Shown here: positions 1 to 11,132 of the stretch, piece by piece
Layout: each line of letters starts with the position of its first letter
Numbering within the stretch: the stretch's first letter is position 1
From: Mytilus edulis
Taxonomy: Eukaryota; Mollusca; Bivalvia; Mytilida; Mytilidae
NCBI RefSeq assembly: GCF_963676685.1
Contig: NC_092346.1
Span: forward strand, 29,711,133-29,775,132
DNA: 64,000 bases
Direction: 5' to 3'
Program-made: the position numbers and the translations under genes
Notes under the pieces: model-generated
Seen by the model: the letters and a program-made list of their open reading frames with translations, nothing else
Database searches by the model: none
What the model was told of the DNA's origin: nothing

Positions 1-1317
1 AAAACATTCAGTAATTGGTCATGTTTTAATTTATCAATAACAAAATCAATGTAACTATCGAAAGTAAATCACGAATATGTTAGCATGGATCGACCCTAAA
101 TTTACAGGCTCTACAAACAACATAGCCGTATGATGAGAATGTGGAATCCATTTATCAGTGATAAACAGTGATATAACTTTATATCATTTGAATAAAGAAC
201 GATAAAAACGAAGGTTAGAGATAAACGAAACATGGATTTGTCTTACCATTCTCAACTAGTGTAATTTCGAGTAGATATTGTTCAGATTGTTAAGATAATA
301 ATACATAATTATATAGTTTCAATATCGAAAAGAATTTGCTAAAAAACTCTTTGGTCATGTTTAAAAAAAAATGAAACCACACATTACAAATTGCATTTGT
401 ACGAAGCTTTGTTTGTGGATCTAACTTCGTCGGGAGCGCTCAAAGCCGAATATTAAAAGTGAAGGATGCAACAGAAGCAGATCAGTTGAACATGAACACA
501 GAGAACCGAATATAATAGCAAAACTCATCTGAGGTCAACTTTGTTTGAGGGAGTTTAAACCACAGTTTATTAATAACAATTTCGGAATAGGTAAACGGGC
601 GTTAATAAACTGCAAATAAGCGAAACACTATCGTAGCTTACAACCTTTGTTAGTAAGACAATAACGTCAAAAAGACAGATTTGAAGTACGATTTTCGTAT
701 TTGTTTGCTTAAAATTACTATTTCCATTGAAAACTTGTTATTAGATGCCTTTTATATCGATCCGATTCATGCATAAAGAATTTTACTTCAGCAATATATA
801 TATACATAAAACTCTGAATATATTTTCGAACAATTTAATTTGAGTATCCCATTCATAAATGATGAATGGATATATTTCTGATCGAAGTGACATTGGAAGA
901 TCCCTAATTAGACGCATTTGAATTCAAGTTTCTAGGTTATATACAGTGGAAAGTTAGAGTAATTAGATATTTAAGCCAAACATTATTTAATGAACTGAAA
1001 ATTCATTATCAATGATCACACTATTTACGTTGATGTCTTTGATTGTGATTTAGAAATGACGTGGGTTGATGAAATAACAGGAATGGGATTCATGTTTATC
1101 ATCGACTAAAAATTAATATAATTCGATGATGACTTTTACCAAAATTACATAATTATATTGACAACCTCATATCATCAGACATGTTGACAACCATATGTCA
1201 TGATAAACAAGTCACTGGTCATTAAACAGACTGATCTCTGGGTTTGAACTTACAAACACAACAGCATAGCTGTCCCACGTGGCCAGGGTCTGTTTACCCG
1301 GAGTAACTGAGATCACT
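1..1317. other. AT-rich non-coding stretch
   Basis: I see no supported gene, RNA or recognisable repeat here. Open frames are short and lack splice or composition support. Confidence 0.5.
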
Positions 1318-1445
1318 CGCAGTTTTTCGTGTTGTAAAGTCTTTAGTTGTCGATATTGTGTTTTGTGTACTGTTTGTCTGTAGGTTTTTTTAGCCTTGGT
1401 GTTACGAATTATGAGTTTGAATGTCCCTTTTGTATCTCTTTCCAC
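1318..1445 (+). repeat. Family A retroelement 3' tail, degraded
   Basis: The segment matches the end of the better-preserved family A copy at 27680-28245. It keeps the shared motif ATGAGTTTGAATGTCCCTTT followed by a TATCTCTTT end. Only the 3' tail is present, as expected for a 5'-truncated retroposed copy. The minus-strand frame through it is a chance frame. Confidence 0.6.
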
Positions 1446-1957
1446 TTTTTAAAAGGTTCCGTCAATTCAAAACAACATACAGGGATATATGTACTTTTAT
1501 CTAATTGAACCCTAAATTTACTATTTGGAACAATTACTAATTAAAAGTTTGCTTACTAACACAAAATCGTGTTGTATTTTCGAAAACAATTTTTCTTTAA
1601 TAAAGTCGTGAATTAAAAGATAAATTATATGTAATGCAATTTTAAAGTGTTTTAGAATATTAAATATTTTTTAAATACGGTTTATTCTGGCAAATGTGAT
1701 TTGCAAAGACATTTGAAAAAGAATACCTGGTCTTCTTATATACAAGAAGTTAAATTATAAATTGTGTTAAAAGTTAAAAGAAATAAACAATATTAGTATT
1801 TGCTTGTCACAATTATAACGAGTAGGTATATACAAAGATGATAATGATATAACTCTTTGATTTGGGTTGTCGTCTCTTGGACACATTCCTCGTTTCCATT
1901 TTCAATTTTATTTGCAGATGCTTACTTTTGTTTGTTTGTTTTTTCTCCTGAAATGTG
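1446..1957. other. No recognisable feature
   Basis: AT-rich sequence with no supported gene or repeat. Confidence 0.4.
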
Positions 1958-2412
1958 ATCTATTTAGAATGAAATTAAAAACAGTGTGGCTGTGGCCATT
2001 GCTTGACACATTACATTCATCCATTGACTGGGACAATTTAGGTGAACGTTTGTATGTAACGACCACTGCTCACTATGTACTTTTTAAAGACACTTAAGCT
2101 ATGGGGTCACCAAAGGTTCTCAACACCTCAATAAAGTAATTCGAAAAATTAATCAGAAATAACACGATGTTTTGATTTATATCAATTATATAAATCAAAA
2201 CATAAAGGTTATTCCTAATTAATTTTTCGAATTATTTTATAATTAAAGGCGTTAAGAAACCTTTGGTGACCCCACAGTTTAAATGTCTATCGTAGGTACG
2301 TCGTGAACAGTGGTCGTTACAGACAAACGTTCACGTAAATTGTCCCAGTCAATGGATGAATTCAATGTGTCAATCAATGGCCACAGCCACACTGTTTTGA
2401 ATTTCATTCTAT
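1958..2412. repeat. Large foldback palindrome (MITE-like)
   Basis: The two halves are inverted copies about a centre near 2185, with a loop of about 7 nt and arms of about 220 bp. The outer ends are AGAATGAAATT (left) and AATTTCATTCT (right). Internally GGGGTCACCAAAGGTT is mirrored by AACCTTTGGTGACCCC. The arms have diverged by substitutions and small indels. The layout fits a foldback or MITE-type element. The open frame at 1867-2097 is mostly the left arm and is not a gene. I recall similar sequence as high-copy in mussels, but have not checked this. Confidence 0.85.
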
Positions 2413-2979
2413 GTTGCATGCTCTTCGAATGGTATAGAAAGCGAGGTCTTATATAATCAAGACAATCACATATTTCTAGGTTTGCTTTGAATTAGTGTGA
2501 AAATTAAATTACAGTTGCAGAGAATTGCAAAACTTTAAAGAAAAACATAATGCTATATAGATATTCTCAGATGAACTTCAAAATAGGTAGATGGCAGTTT
2601 TGAAGAGTCTATGCTTCAGAATTGACAAGTTTCGTTATATCGAGTTGAAAGTTTTCAGTCTGATTTCCGGAAAATTCGCGTGACAATACTTGAATGGTAT
2701 TGAAATCAATGCAGACTTAAAGTGTGAATGTTGTAAACAGCCAACAATTTGTAAACATCATAATTGAAGACGAAGAAGACAGATGACGAACGAACACGAC
2801 TTTAACCCTAATTTCAACTATCAAAATGATAACATTACAATCACTAAGACTATTTCAAATAGTACTGACAATATGTAAACAATGCACAAAATAGTATCAT
2901 AGCTTTACCATTAAATCATCATGGCTGTAGTCATTGCTTTAAAAAAAAAATAGGCGAACGATACCAGATTATTCATACT
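2413..2979. other. No recognisable feature
   Basis: AT-rich sequence; nothing supported on either strand. Confidence 0.4.
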
Positions 2980-3050
2980 CATAAATAAAAAATAAACTGA
3001 CAACACCATAAAAAGAAAAAGGCAAATAAAAAAAGAGTACATAAGACAAA
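2980..3050 (-). repeat. Family A tail fragment
   Basis: The reverse complement resembles the family A 3' tail. The plus strand carries AAATAAACTGACAACACCAT, matching the AAATAAACTGACAACGC stretch of the minus copy at 10640-11132. Confidence 0.45.
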
Positions 3051-3660
3051 AAGTCCTAACAAAAGAAATTTAGATTTAACCTTCGGACTCTTCAAACTTT
3101 GCCTACTGAAAAACTAGTAGCCATTATCTGTAGGTGGATTGCTTTTAAACTTTATTTTAATTGTTTGCTATAAGCTTACCATTACATGTATACTAGTATG
3201 AAACCTACCCGTTTGACTGCTTTTTATTTGAAATCGTGGTTGCATTTTTCCTCTGAAGTAAACACACTAAGAACGATGGAGCTAACCTAGAGGTATGGTT
3301 ATTGGCTAACAAGGAACCAATGTAATTATTGTCCAAGTGCTTTATACTTCCCACAGACCTGGACTAATTCTAAAAAAAACTGTTGTGTTTGGTCATTTTG
3401 TATATTAATAGCAAGAAAAGTTATCTTAAAATAAAATACTATACTTCTTATCAAACTAAGAGTTAGTGACAATATTCATTAAGTTTTGATGATACTGTTT
3501 ACTTTAAAATATAATAGAACTATTTAAATTGGAAATTATTATGTGTTTATCTGATATTAAATACAATGTAATCAGTAAGTGTGTAACTTTTTTGCATAAT
3601 GGTAACATTCACAATTTTTTATAATAGATATATAATCCGTATTTTTAAGTGTTAATAAAG
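3051..3660. other. No recognisable feature
   Basis: AT-rich; nothing supported. Confidence 0.4.
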
Positions 3661-3832
3661 TAATGCTTTCAGAGGTTTTATCTACCATGTTCTACATAAA
3701 AAAAAACTTGTACCAAGTCAGGAAAAGACAGTTGTTGACTATTCGTGTGTTTGAGCTTTTCATTTTGCTATTTGCTTAGGGATTTTCCGTTTATAAATTT
3801 CCTCACAGTTCGATACATTTGTTATTTTATTT
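3661..3832 (+). repeat. Family D dispersed repeat
   Basis: It contains TACCAAGTCAGGAAAAGACA followed by a GTGTTTGAGCTTTTCATTTT stretch and a TTCCGTTTATAAATTTCCTC stretch. The same order of motifs recurs at 13507-13700 and 27375-27560, and inverted at 38527 and 44696. The 60-codon frame at 3745-3927 lies mostly inside it. Confidence 0.65.
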
Positions 3833-4034
3833 TTTTAACTTATATTTATACTACATCATATGTATTTAAGCGCTTACTACCAGCTGTTCATTATTCTTTA
3901 CTGATGTATACTAATTTATTAAAGTGAAATCAATAATAGAACTTTTTTTTATTTGAGCAAAGTATACAAACTCACTTCTTTCAATGATTTGTTTAAGAGC
4001 TTCCTTGAAACTTTTAGCTCTCGATATTTTTAAG

Positions 4035-5150
4035 CATCACGCGGTTTAAATATTGCCTGACAAATAATTGATATCAATAAAATGTCTGATAATGTAAGAA
4101 CTAACAAAATGTTTAGAACTGATTGATGCTAAACAATTTTTTGACTTTTTACTTGATTTTAGGGTTCAGGCAGATCACAACAACCCAGGCATCTCACTAA
4201 GTAGATGGGTCACCGTGAGGGTAACCTGTACCCTTGCATAAATTCTTCCTGGATTAACTAGGGAGCCTGTGACTACCCAGGCTCATTATTTTCCTTACTC
4301 ATTAGTTTAAGGCATGCCAGATTAGCTTGATAGATTTGACTTGATAATTTTCAACATTTTACTTAAACAAGGTACAATCTCATTTTTTCAACTGCAAAAT
4401 TTACAACAATCATCATTAAAAAGATAACTTTATATTATGGAATTCAAAACCAATCTATTTTCAAACAAGACTTATTTATCGTTTTTAACTGTTAATTTCT
4501 AAATTAGAAACTTTGACAAAATTTGTAAAAATGAAAGTTATAATGAAGGACTATCGATTATAAAGTAGAGTTATTTCCCATTTAAATCTCGAAATCTTTT
4601 CCACTGATTTATTTCCATTCTCTCTATTAAATATGTAAAAAAGTTGAAGTTAATAACTGTTACATTATCTTATTCCTACCTGCCATATAGATTTTAGCAG
4701 CAACATAGTTTTTATTTGTATATATTCATGATAAATTATCCTTCAATTTGTCATGAGATTTGTGCTATTCATTGAACATCATCATATGCACTGACCGCAA
4801 CAGAAATGAATACACTTAGTGGGTTTGATTGTTGACCTGATGTATCAAAACAAAAAATAAATTTATGGAATCAAAACAATGTATAAAAGTGACAAAATCT
4901 AATTCTGTCAGATTTGAAATTAGTTCAGATTAATAAAGTTAAATTACTTGATGTCAAAGACTTCGAGATTTATAGGGGAAATAACTCTACTTTACAATTG
5001 AAAGTCCTTCATTACTTTACATTTTCTTAAGCGAATCAGTCAAGCCTTTAACTAATATCTATACTAACAAATTAAGTAAAAGCATTTGTTATATTTAAGT
5101 GATTTCATTTGGAACTATATCTCTATCAAGAGAAACTATACAAGCTTACG
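4035..5150. repeat. Tandem duplication 1, copy 1
   Basis: This block of about 1.1 kb recurs 1180 bp downstream (5205-6330). Landmarks in the same order are AGGGTTCAGGCAGATCAC, a shared ATAATGAAGGACTATCGAT block, GTATATATTCATGATAAATT and GTTTGATTGTTGACCTG. Copies are diverged with indels, except for a 157 bp core at 4162-4318. No coding potential is preserved between copies. Confidence 0.85.
4162..4318. repeat. Conserved 157 bp core, copy 1
   Basis: This segment and 5342-5498 have the same length, with only about ten substitutions and no indels, while the flanks are much more diverged. It runs from GGGTTCAGGCAGATCACAAC to TTAAGGCATGCC and is GC-richer than its surroundings. The minus-strand frame that is open in copy 2 has stops here, so protein coding is unlikely. 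Confidence 0.7.
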
Positions 5151-5341
5151 ACTCTGTCTTCTACCTACAAAATCGTCAATTTGATTAATTCCATTTATAC
5201 CAATAAAGCCTCAGGCGGTTCAATTATTGTATGAAAAAATATTGTCATTAATAAAATTTCTGACAAATTAAGAACAAACAAATTGTTAAGACATAATTAT
5301 CAGAAGTTGCAAAATAGTTTTCTACTTTTAAATTGATTATA

Positions 5342-5498
5342 GGGTTCAGGCAGATCACAACAACCCAGGCATCCCACAAAGTAAGTGGATCACCGTGGGG
5401 GTAACCTGTACCCTTGCACAAATTCTTCCTAGATAAACTAGGGAGCCTGTGACTACCCGGGCTCATTATTTTCCTTACTCATTAGTTTAAGGCATGCC
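5342..5498. repeat. Conserved 157 bp core, copy 2
   Basis: Partner of 4162-4318, about 94% identical by eye with no length change. It contains the short inverted motif GAGCC...GGGCTC near its end. What the core does is unknown. Confidence 0.7.
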
Positions 5499-5562
5499 TT
5501 TCTTACATTAAAGATTTGACTTGATACTTTTCAATATTTTACTCAAACAAGGTACAATATTA

Positions 5563-5659
5563 TTTTTTAACCTGCAAAATTTACAGTTATCATCATTTAA
5601 AAACATAATAAAGTTATGTTTTTAAATGATGATAACTGTAAATTTTGCAGGTTAAAAAA
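5563..5659. repeat. Perfect 46 bp inverted repeat, 5 nt loop
   Basis: Arms at 5563-5608 and 5614-5659 are exact reverse complements around the loop TAAAG. Copy 1 of the surrounding duplication (near 4390-4440) has only the left-arm sequence, so the right arm was added later as an inverted copy. Confidence 0.95.
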
Positions 5660-6330
5660 TTTGTTATGGAAATTTAATCAAATCTATTAACAAACCAAAT
5701 TTTTAGATCGATTTTAATTATGAATTTTTAAAATAGAATTTTTGCATAATTTGTGAAAATGAAAATTATAATGAAGGACTATCGATAATAAAGTAGAGTT
5801 ATTTCCCATTTAAATCTCGAAATCTTTTCCATTGATTTAATTCCAGTCTTTCAATTAACTACGTATCTAAAAGGTAAAGGTAATAACTGATATAATACAT
5901 AATCGTATTCCTAATTTCCTGATAAGTTTTAGTAGATATATATTTTTTATTTGTATATATTCATGATAAATTACCCTTCCATTTGTCATGAGATTTTGTG
6001 GTATGCATTTGATATCATCAGTTCTTTTACTGAAGAAATTGAACGAAACTAAGTGTGTTTGATTGTTGACCTGCAAAAAAAAGAAATTTATGAAATCAAA
6101 GCAACGAATGAAAGTAACAAAGTCAAATTCTGTATGATATGAAAATAGTTTAGATTATTAAAGATTAATAACTTGATGGTAAATATTTCGAGAAAAGAAT
6201 TCTACTTCATACCTGATAGTCCTTCATTGTTTCATATGTTCTGAAGTGGATCTATCAATCTTTTACTTATGTCTATACTGACAGCTTTGTTATTTGTTAT
6301 ATTTATAGTGATATCTAACCTTATATAAAA

Positions 6331-7182
6331 ACTTAAAACTGATAAATATTAAATTGCTCTTCATATATAAATTTGTTTCCTAAATGTTATTTTAAATAAA
6401 GATAGGGAAAACAAGTGTGAGGTTAATTTATATTTTTTAGACAGAATGCAGTTCCATTGAGTTTTAGCATTCAAATTAACTTTGAAAGAAATTAATTTCA
6501 TTGAATATTCTTATGCATATCTTCACGGTTTTATTCAATCTATCATTTTCTAAACATGAGAGAAGGCATCATAGAGCTGCAGATGTTAGTTATCTTTTCT
6601 CTTTTTTACAAGGAACATGCAGATGCTGCCAAATCTTGTTACATAAAGAGGAAAGTTGACAATAAGAAAACAAAATTCATCCCTTTTGTGGTATGTTTAG
6701 TTTTTGGCCAATTCGGACCACTTATTTCTAGGTGTAATCAATGTATTAGACCGATCTAGTTGCAAAGGGAGAGATACGATCAACGTATTCACCAAACTTA
6801 GAATTGCTCAGTAAAAGGGCATAATCTGTCAAGTTGAACCCGACTTATACAACAAAATACAGCCTTTCGAGCTTTCATTATAGTTTAAATGATTTGACTT
6901 TTGATGTACGTGCAGATAACTCTATGATAACAAATGCGATGTTTAAATGCTATTCGAAATATTTCGGGTTGTCTTTCTTTTACTTCAGTTTTATTTTAGT
7001 ATAAATCATTTGTAACACCTTGATTTACAAAACTATTTCATTGACAGAGGGAGATTGGTTACAGTTTGTGTACATACATGTTGTTTTGTTTTTGTTTTTG
7101 AAATGTTTGTGTCTATTGTGATCTTTAATCATTTGCAATTTCTTTTCTAAACTAGTGATTGCAAGTCTTTAAATTTAAAGGT
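6331..7182. other. No recognisable feature
   Basis: AT-rich. The 67-codon frame at 6556-6759 begins with ATG but has no family resemblance, conserved motif or splice context that I can see, so it is not called. Confidence 0.4.
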
Positions 7183-7190
7183 GGACATAA

Positions 7191-7245
7191 CGCGCGTCTG
7201 GCGTATATACTAAATTTAGTCCTGGTATCTATGATGAGTTTATAA
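7191..7245 (+). repeat. Family I fragment
   Basis: It contains ACGCGCGTCTGGCGTATATA then TAGTCCTGGTATCTATGATG. This is a short dispersed motif shared in part with 37296-37390 (inverted) and 14962-15005. Confidence 0.5.
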
Positions 7246-7782
7246 GAAGGACAGAAGCTCAATTTCCTGAAGATTCGCATTACATGTCAAGTTTTTATAA
7301 GAATTTGAATAATTTGAAATAAGCTGGTGATTTTTTTCAAACCAATTTGTAACTATATACTGGAATTTTAGTTTTTTAAATGATTAAAAACTATCATACT
7401 TGATTTGGCGTTCCAACTGTTTTGATTCAAGAGGTACTGCTTATGTAGACGAAACGCGTAAAAGGTGTTCAAGTTGTTAATTCTGACATCTCTAATGTGT
7501 ATTTACATATACTTCAGTGTTTGAAGAATCGTGCTTTTTTTTTTCTTTTTTTTTGGGGGGTAGGGGGTTCATTTTTTTAACACATATAACAAAATACCAG
7601 ATAATTGTTGCTGTTTTTTTGGTAAGAAGATTAATGGTACATTAACTCATATACAATAAGACCAGCGGTTAAATAAACGCAACAGTAGTATATCGGTGTT
7701 TAAAAGTCAAACTCATAAAAGTATCAGATGAGACGTTCTGTTACAAAAAGAAAGAAGATATTAAGAATTGCTGTACAATAAT

Positions 7783-7894
7783 AAAAAAAAAGAAGATGTG
7801 TATAATTGCCAATGAAACAACTCTCTACAAGAGCTCTAATGACAAAGAAATTAACAACTATAGGTCACCGTATGGCCTTCAACAATAAGCAAAG
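7783..7894 (+). repeat. Family B fragment, 5' part
   Basis: It begins with AAAAAAAAAGAAGATGTG and runs through AACTCTCTACAAGAG, AATTAACAACTATAGGTCAC and CTTCAACAATAAGCAAAGCC. These match the family B copy at 21061-21334. It stops at GCAAAGCC, where family A sequence begins. Confidence 0.8.
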
Positions 7895-8382
7895 CCTGCA
7901 TACGGAGTATATATCTCCCAATTGATACGATATTCCCGTGCTTGTATATCCGATCATGTTTCCTTGATAAATGGTTGCTGCTCACAAGGCAGCAATTAAA
8001 TCAAGAGTTCCAAACGGTGAAGTTAAAATCATCTCTACGTAAATTTTAAGGGCGCCATCACGAGTTGGTTGAACGTAATGGAATAACCGTTTCACATATG
8101 ATATCGGATATGTTCCTTACGTCGTAACACCCTTCCTTTTCATGAATGTAATCTACCGAAATCTACTATTTACCGGGTTTGTCATAACATGAGCAACATG
8201 ACAGGTGCTACATGTGGAGCAGGATCTTCTTACTTTCCGGAGCACCTGATATCACCCCCAGATTTTATTTGGGTTCGTGTTGCTTTTAGTTTTCTATGTT
8301 GTGATAGTGTACTATTATTTGTTTATTTTCGATCTATGAGTTTGACTGTCCCTCTGGTATCTTTCGCCCCTCTTGTGTAGTG
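7893..8382 (+). pseudogene. Family A retroelement 3' end with broken RT-type tail
   Basis: This is the 3' end of a retroelement. The coding remnant reads GVYISQLIRYSRAC, then a frameshift (bases lost near 7960 relative to the copy at 27680) breaks the frame. The copy continues through a FYGRHHELVERYG-like tail, a stop near 8129, and a 3'UTR with the AGCAACATGACAGGTGCTAC and CCTCTGGTATCTTTCGCCCC motifs. From memory, the GVYISQ...RYSRAC tail follows a reverse-transcriptase domain in abundant bivalve retroelement proteins. No RT catalytic domain is present here. The frame at 8189-8380 is 3'UTR. Confidence 0.75.
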
Positions 8383-9696
8383 AACGCACATCTGTTGATA
8401 TAAAAAGTCCGTGTTTTGTGACAACGAACGAGCATAAAGAACTAACTGAGTTGTGTTAATGCCATACGATAGAGAAGAGGTTATATTACTACTGCGATAT
8501 GGAAAATAAATTATTAGAAGGTGAAATCGCCTCGTTTTTCAAATATTTCAGTTTGAAGTCGTCCATCAGTGTCAGTATCGAGGAAAAGATAAAGATATTA
8601 ATATGCAGACCTCCTTCTTGCGGAAGTATCCTTAATCTCAAGTTCACTAGAATATATATCTCATTGAAATGGGACAGAACATCTTGAAATATCAATCCTC
8701 CAAACTAAACAAAACTTATGTCGATCGAAATGTACAGCATTTTGATGCTATAATCTCTGATGTATCTATTTTTAGAATCAGTGTGGTTCGTCACATAGTA
8801 AGATTTTTCATGACTTAATACAATGAATTTGAATCTACGTTTCCTATTTATGTAGGAAAGTTTATCTTTAATCAGACGATGTCGATCTGTCAATTGTGCA
8901 TTGTAGTAGTAAAATAAAGTGGCTATATTTTTCTCCAGAATTTTAGTTTTAAAATATTGCTTATGTTGTAGCATCCAAACTCTTTATCAGCGAATTCTAC
9001 ATAAAAAACACGTTTTGCATTATCTTTGGTAGCAGTTGTCACGTTTTGAATATCCGAGGATAAGCAATTAACCAATGTCCATAATTATTGCAACTAATTT
9101 GTACATAGAATAATTTGTATCAATAAGGGAAGCAATGTAATTTGTTCAAGTTTTTTTTTACCCCGGGTATAGATAAGCTAGGTCAGATATGGAACAATTT
9201 TGTATGAGTTTTTGCTTTTCTAATGCTCCTCAATTGCGTTCCAGGTGAAGGTATAAAATTCAGAAAATCGCTCGAACAAATTAATTTCATCAAGTGTTAT
9301 TTTCAATTTTGGTAATTTATTTGACTTTTCAACTGTATTGATTCGACCACCAATGATGAGCCTGATTTAAAACACGCGTATGGAGTACCAGACCAGATAT
9401 TTGTTTAGTTTCAACACGAAAAATCCTTCTGAGTCCGGTGACTTTCCTGTTTACCAATTTATTTTAAAGACCACAGTCATATGACTGTTTATACTAGGAA
9501 TATGAGTAAACAGGTCACTGTCGTTTAGGTCATTGTCTTTGTTTATATTGACATTTACTTCACTTTTAGGGGTGTTTGTTTATAATGTGAATAAAAAGAA
9601 ATGCGTATTAGGACAAACATCCACCAGACAATAACAAAACTTAATAGTTTAACGAAAATGAACTTGTAAAGTCATCATAACATTTGTTATTTGAAC
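8383..9696. other. No supported feature
   Basis: Short opposing frames at 8489-8695, 8499-8687 and 8705-8974 overlap or abut each other and show no recognisable domain. The 8400-8700 stretch may be another dispersed repeat, but I cannot show a second copy in this window. Confidence 0.35.
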
Positions 9697-9851
9697 CAGG
9701 CGCTGATCCAGAGGGGGGGTTCCGGGGGTTGGAACCCCCCTTATTTTTGGACGATCAATGCATTTGAATGGGGACATGTAATTGAACCCCCCCCTTTTGT
9801 CCTGGGTTAGGAACCCCCCCCCCCTTTTTAAAATAGCTGGATCCGCCCCTG
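9697..9851. mobile_element. hAT-like MITE, 155 bp
   Basis: The ends are inverted: CAGGCGCTGATCCAG on the left and CTGGATCCGCCCCTG on the right, close to the CAGGGGCGGATCCAG terminus that I know from animal hAT-type MITEs. The interior has G and C runs (GGGGGGGTT, CCCCCCCC) around a short AT-richer centre. The direct flanks share TGAAC (9692-9696 and 9852-9856), shorter than the usual 8 bp hAT target duplication. There is no transposase. Confidence 0.75.
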
Positions 9852-9856
9852 TGAAC

Positions 9857-10639
9857 TATGGTGGATAGTAGTCTCTTTGTCTCAAAACTCCTTAATCTAT
9901 ATAAGTCACCATATCAGATTCATGATCCTAAGTTACTAAATGTAACTATTTGTATTGTTTTGTTACATACTTTTCTTTGTTAGTTTGTCTTCTTTTTTCG
10001 TTGTCATCGTGTGGTATTCAATTCAACTCTTAGTATCTTCTCTTTTGGAAAATCTGTTTTCTGATATCAAGCTAGATTAATAAAGAACTTGAATTATGAA
10101 ATTCAAGAAAAAAGACGGCTCAAATTATCACTTCTCAAGTTATGCAGCCCCTAGCATAAATTGGTTGATCGTTTCATCATCTTAGCTTCTCAGTTTAATA
10201 TTGGCCAGTTCATCTAAGTGTCAACTGCAATCTAAATTAAAATATCACCGCCTATTTTCAAGTTCCTGGTTGTGACATTGGTTGTTCGATAGAATTTAGG
10301 GTTACATGACAAATGATGCATGCATATACGAAGATTACTACCATGTGACATGATGTTCATCTTGGATTTTTGGTGGGGTGTTTTTCATAGTTTGTCTTTT
10401 TGTTTTGTTTTTATTATTATTGTTAAGTTCTGACACCTTATATTGTTATGCCCTCAAACGTTTTATTTCACGTCAGCTCTTAATATTAAAAGTTATTTCA
10501 TGAAGAAGTCTAGTGTAGATGCATATCATATCACGTTTTTTCTACCACTCATTCGGTTTAACAGCTTGTTGAATATCAGTCCCCGAGGTATCATCTACCA
10601 AGCATTCGGTTCTTCTGTATTTACATTTAAACTACGCAT
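9857..10639. other. No recognisable feature
   Basis: Nothing supported. The frame at 10443-10718 starts from TTG and runs into family A sequence. Confidence 0.4.
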
Positions 10640-11132
10640 TTCGGCTGTAAAAGACAGGCAAAAGATACCAACGGGACATTCAAACAAAACAAAAAATAAA
10701 CTGACAACGCAATGGTAAAAAAAGATAAATGACCAACAAACACACAATAAGACACGAAACGTACACAACATGAAAAACTAAAACCTGAGCAACACGAACC
10801 CCATCAAAACCTTTGGGTGATCGCATGTGCTCCATAGAAAGGGTAATCAAATCCTGCTCCACATGTGGCTTCCGTATTGTTGTTCATGTTAGTACATGCA
10901 CGATTATTCGTTAGATCGCATTCGGGGGAAAAGGGACGGGATTAAAGTAACGACATTTGGGACATGTCCGCAATCATCTGTAAAACAGATATTCCATAAC
11001 GGTCAACTAACTCATGATAGTGTATGTAAAATTTACGAAGGAATGATTTCAACTTCACCACTTGGAACTCTTGGTTTAAGGTTGTTTTTGTTAGCAAGAA
11101 CTCTCTAACAAGGAAACTATGATAGGATCTCT
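10640..11132 (-). pseudogene. Family A retroelement 3' end, inverted copy
   Basis: The reverse complement matches the family A copies at 7893-8382 and 27680-28245 end to end. It has the 3' tail at 10640-10760, the segment with CCTGCTCCACATGTGG near 10853, and the coding tail at about 10980-11132 (plus-strand ATATTCCATAACGGTCAAC and TTCCAAGTGGTGAAGTTG on the minus strand). Similarity stops abruptly at about 11132, so the copy is 5' truncated. The open frames at 10680-10862 and 10896-11108 lie inside it and are not genes. Confidence 0.75.

Larger units (their letters stand above)
5205..6330. repeat. Tandem duplication 1, copy 2
   Basis: Direct-repeat partner of 4035-5150. It differs from copy 1 by a 46 bp inverted duplication at 5563-5659. 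The minus-strand open frames at 5248-5466 and 5867-6076 are not kept in copy 1 and are not called as genes. Confidence 0.85.

Noticed and set aside
1867-2097. 76-codon plus-strand frame
   Set aside because: Most of it is the left arm of the 1958-2412 palindrome.
5248-5466. 72-codon minus-strand frame over the conserved 157 bp core
   Set aside because: The duplicate at 4162-4318 has stop codons in the same frame.
10896-11108. 70-codon plus-strand frame
   Set aside because: It is antisense to an inverted family A retroelement tail.
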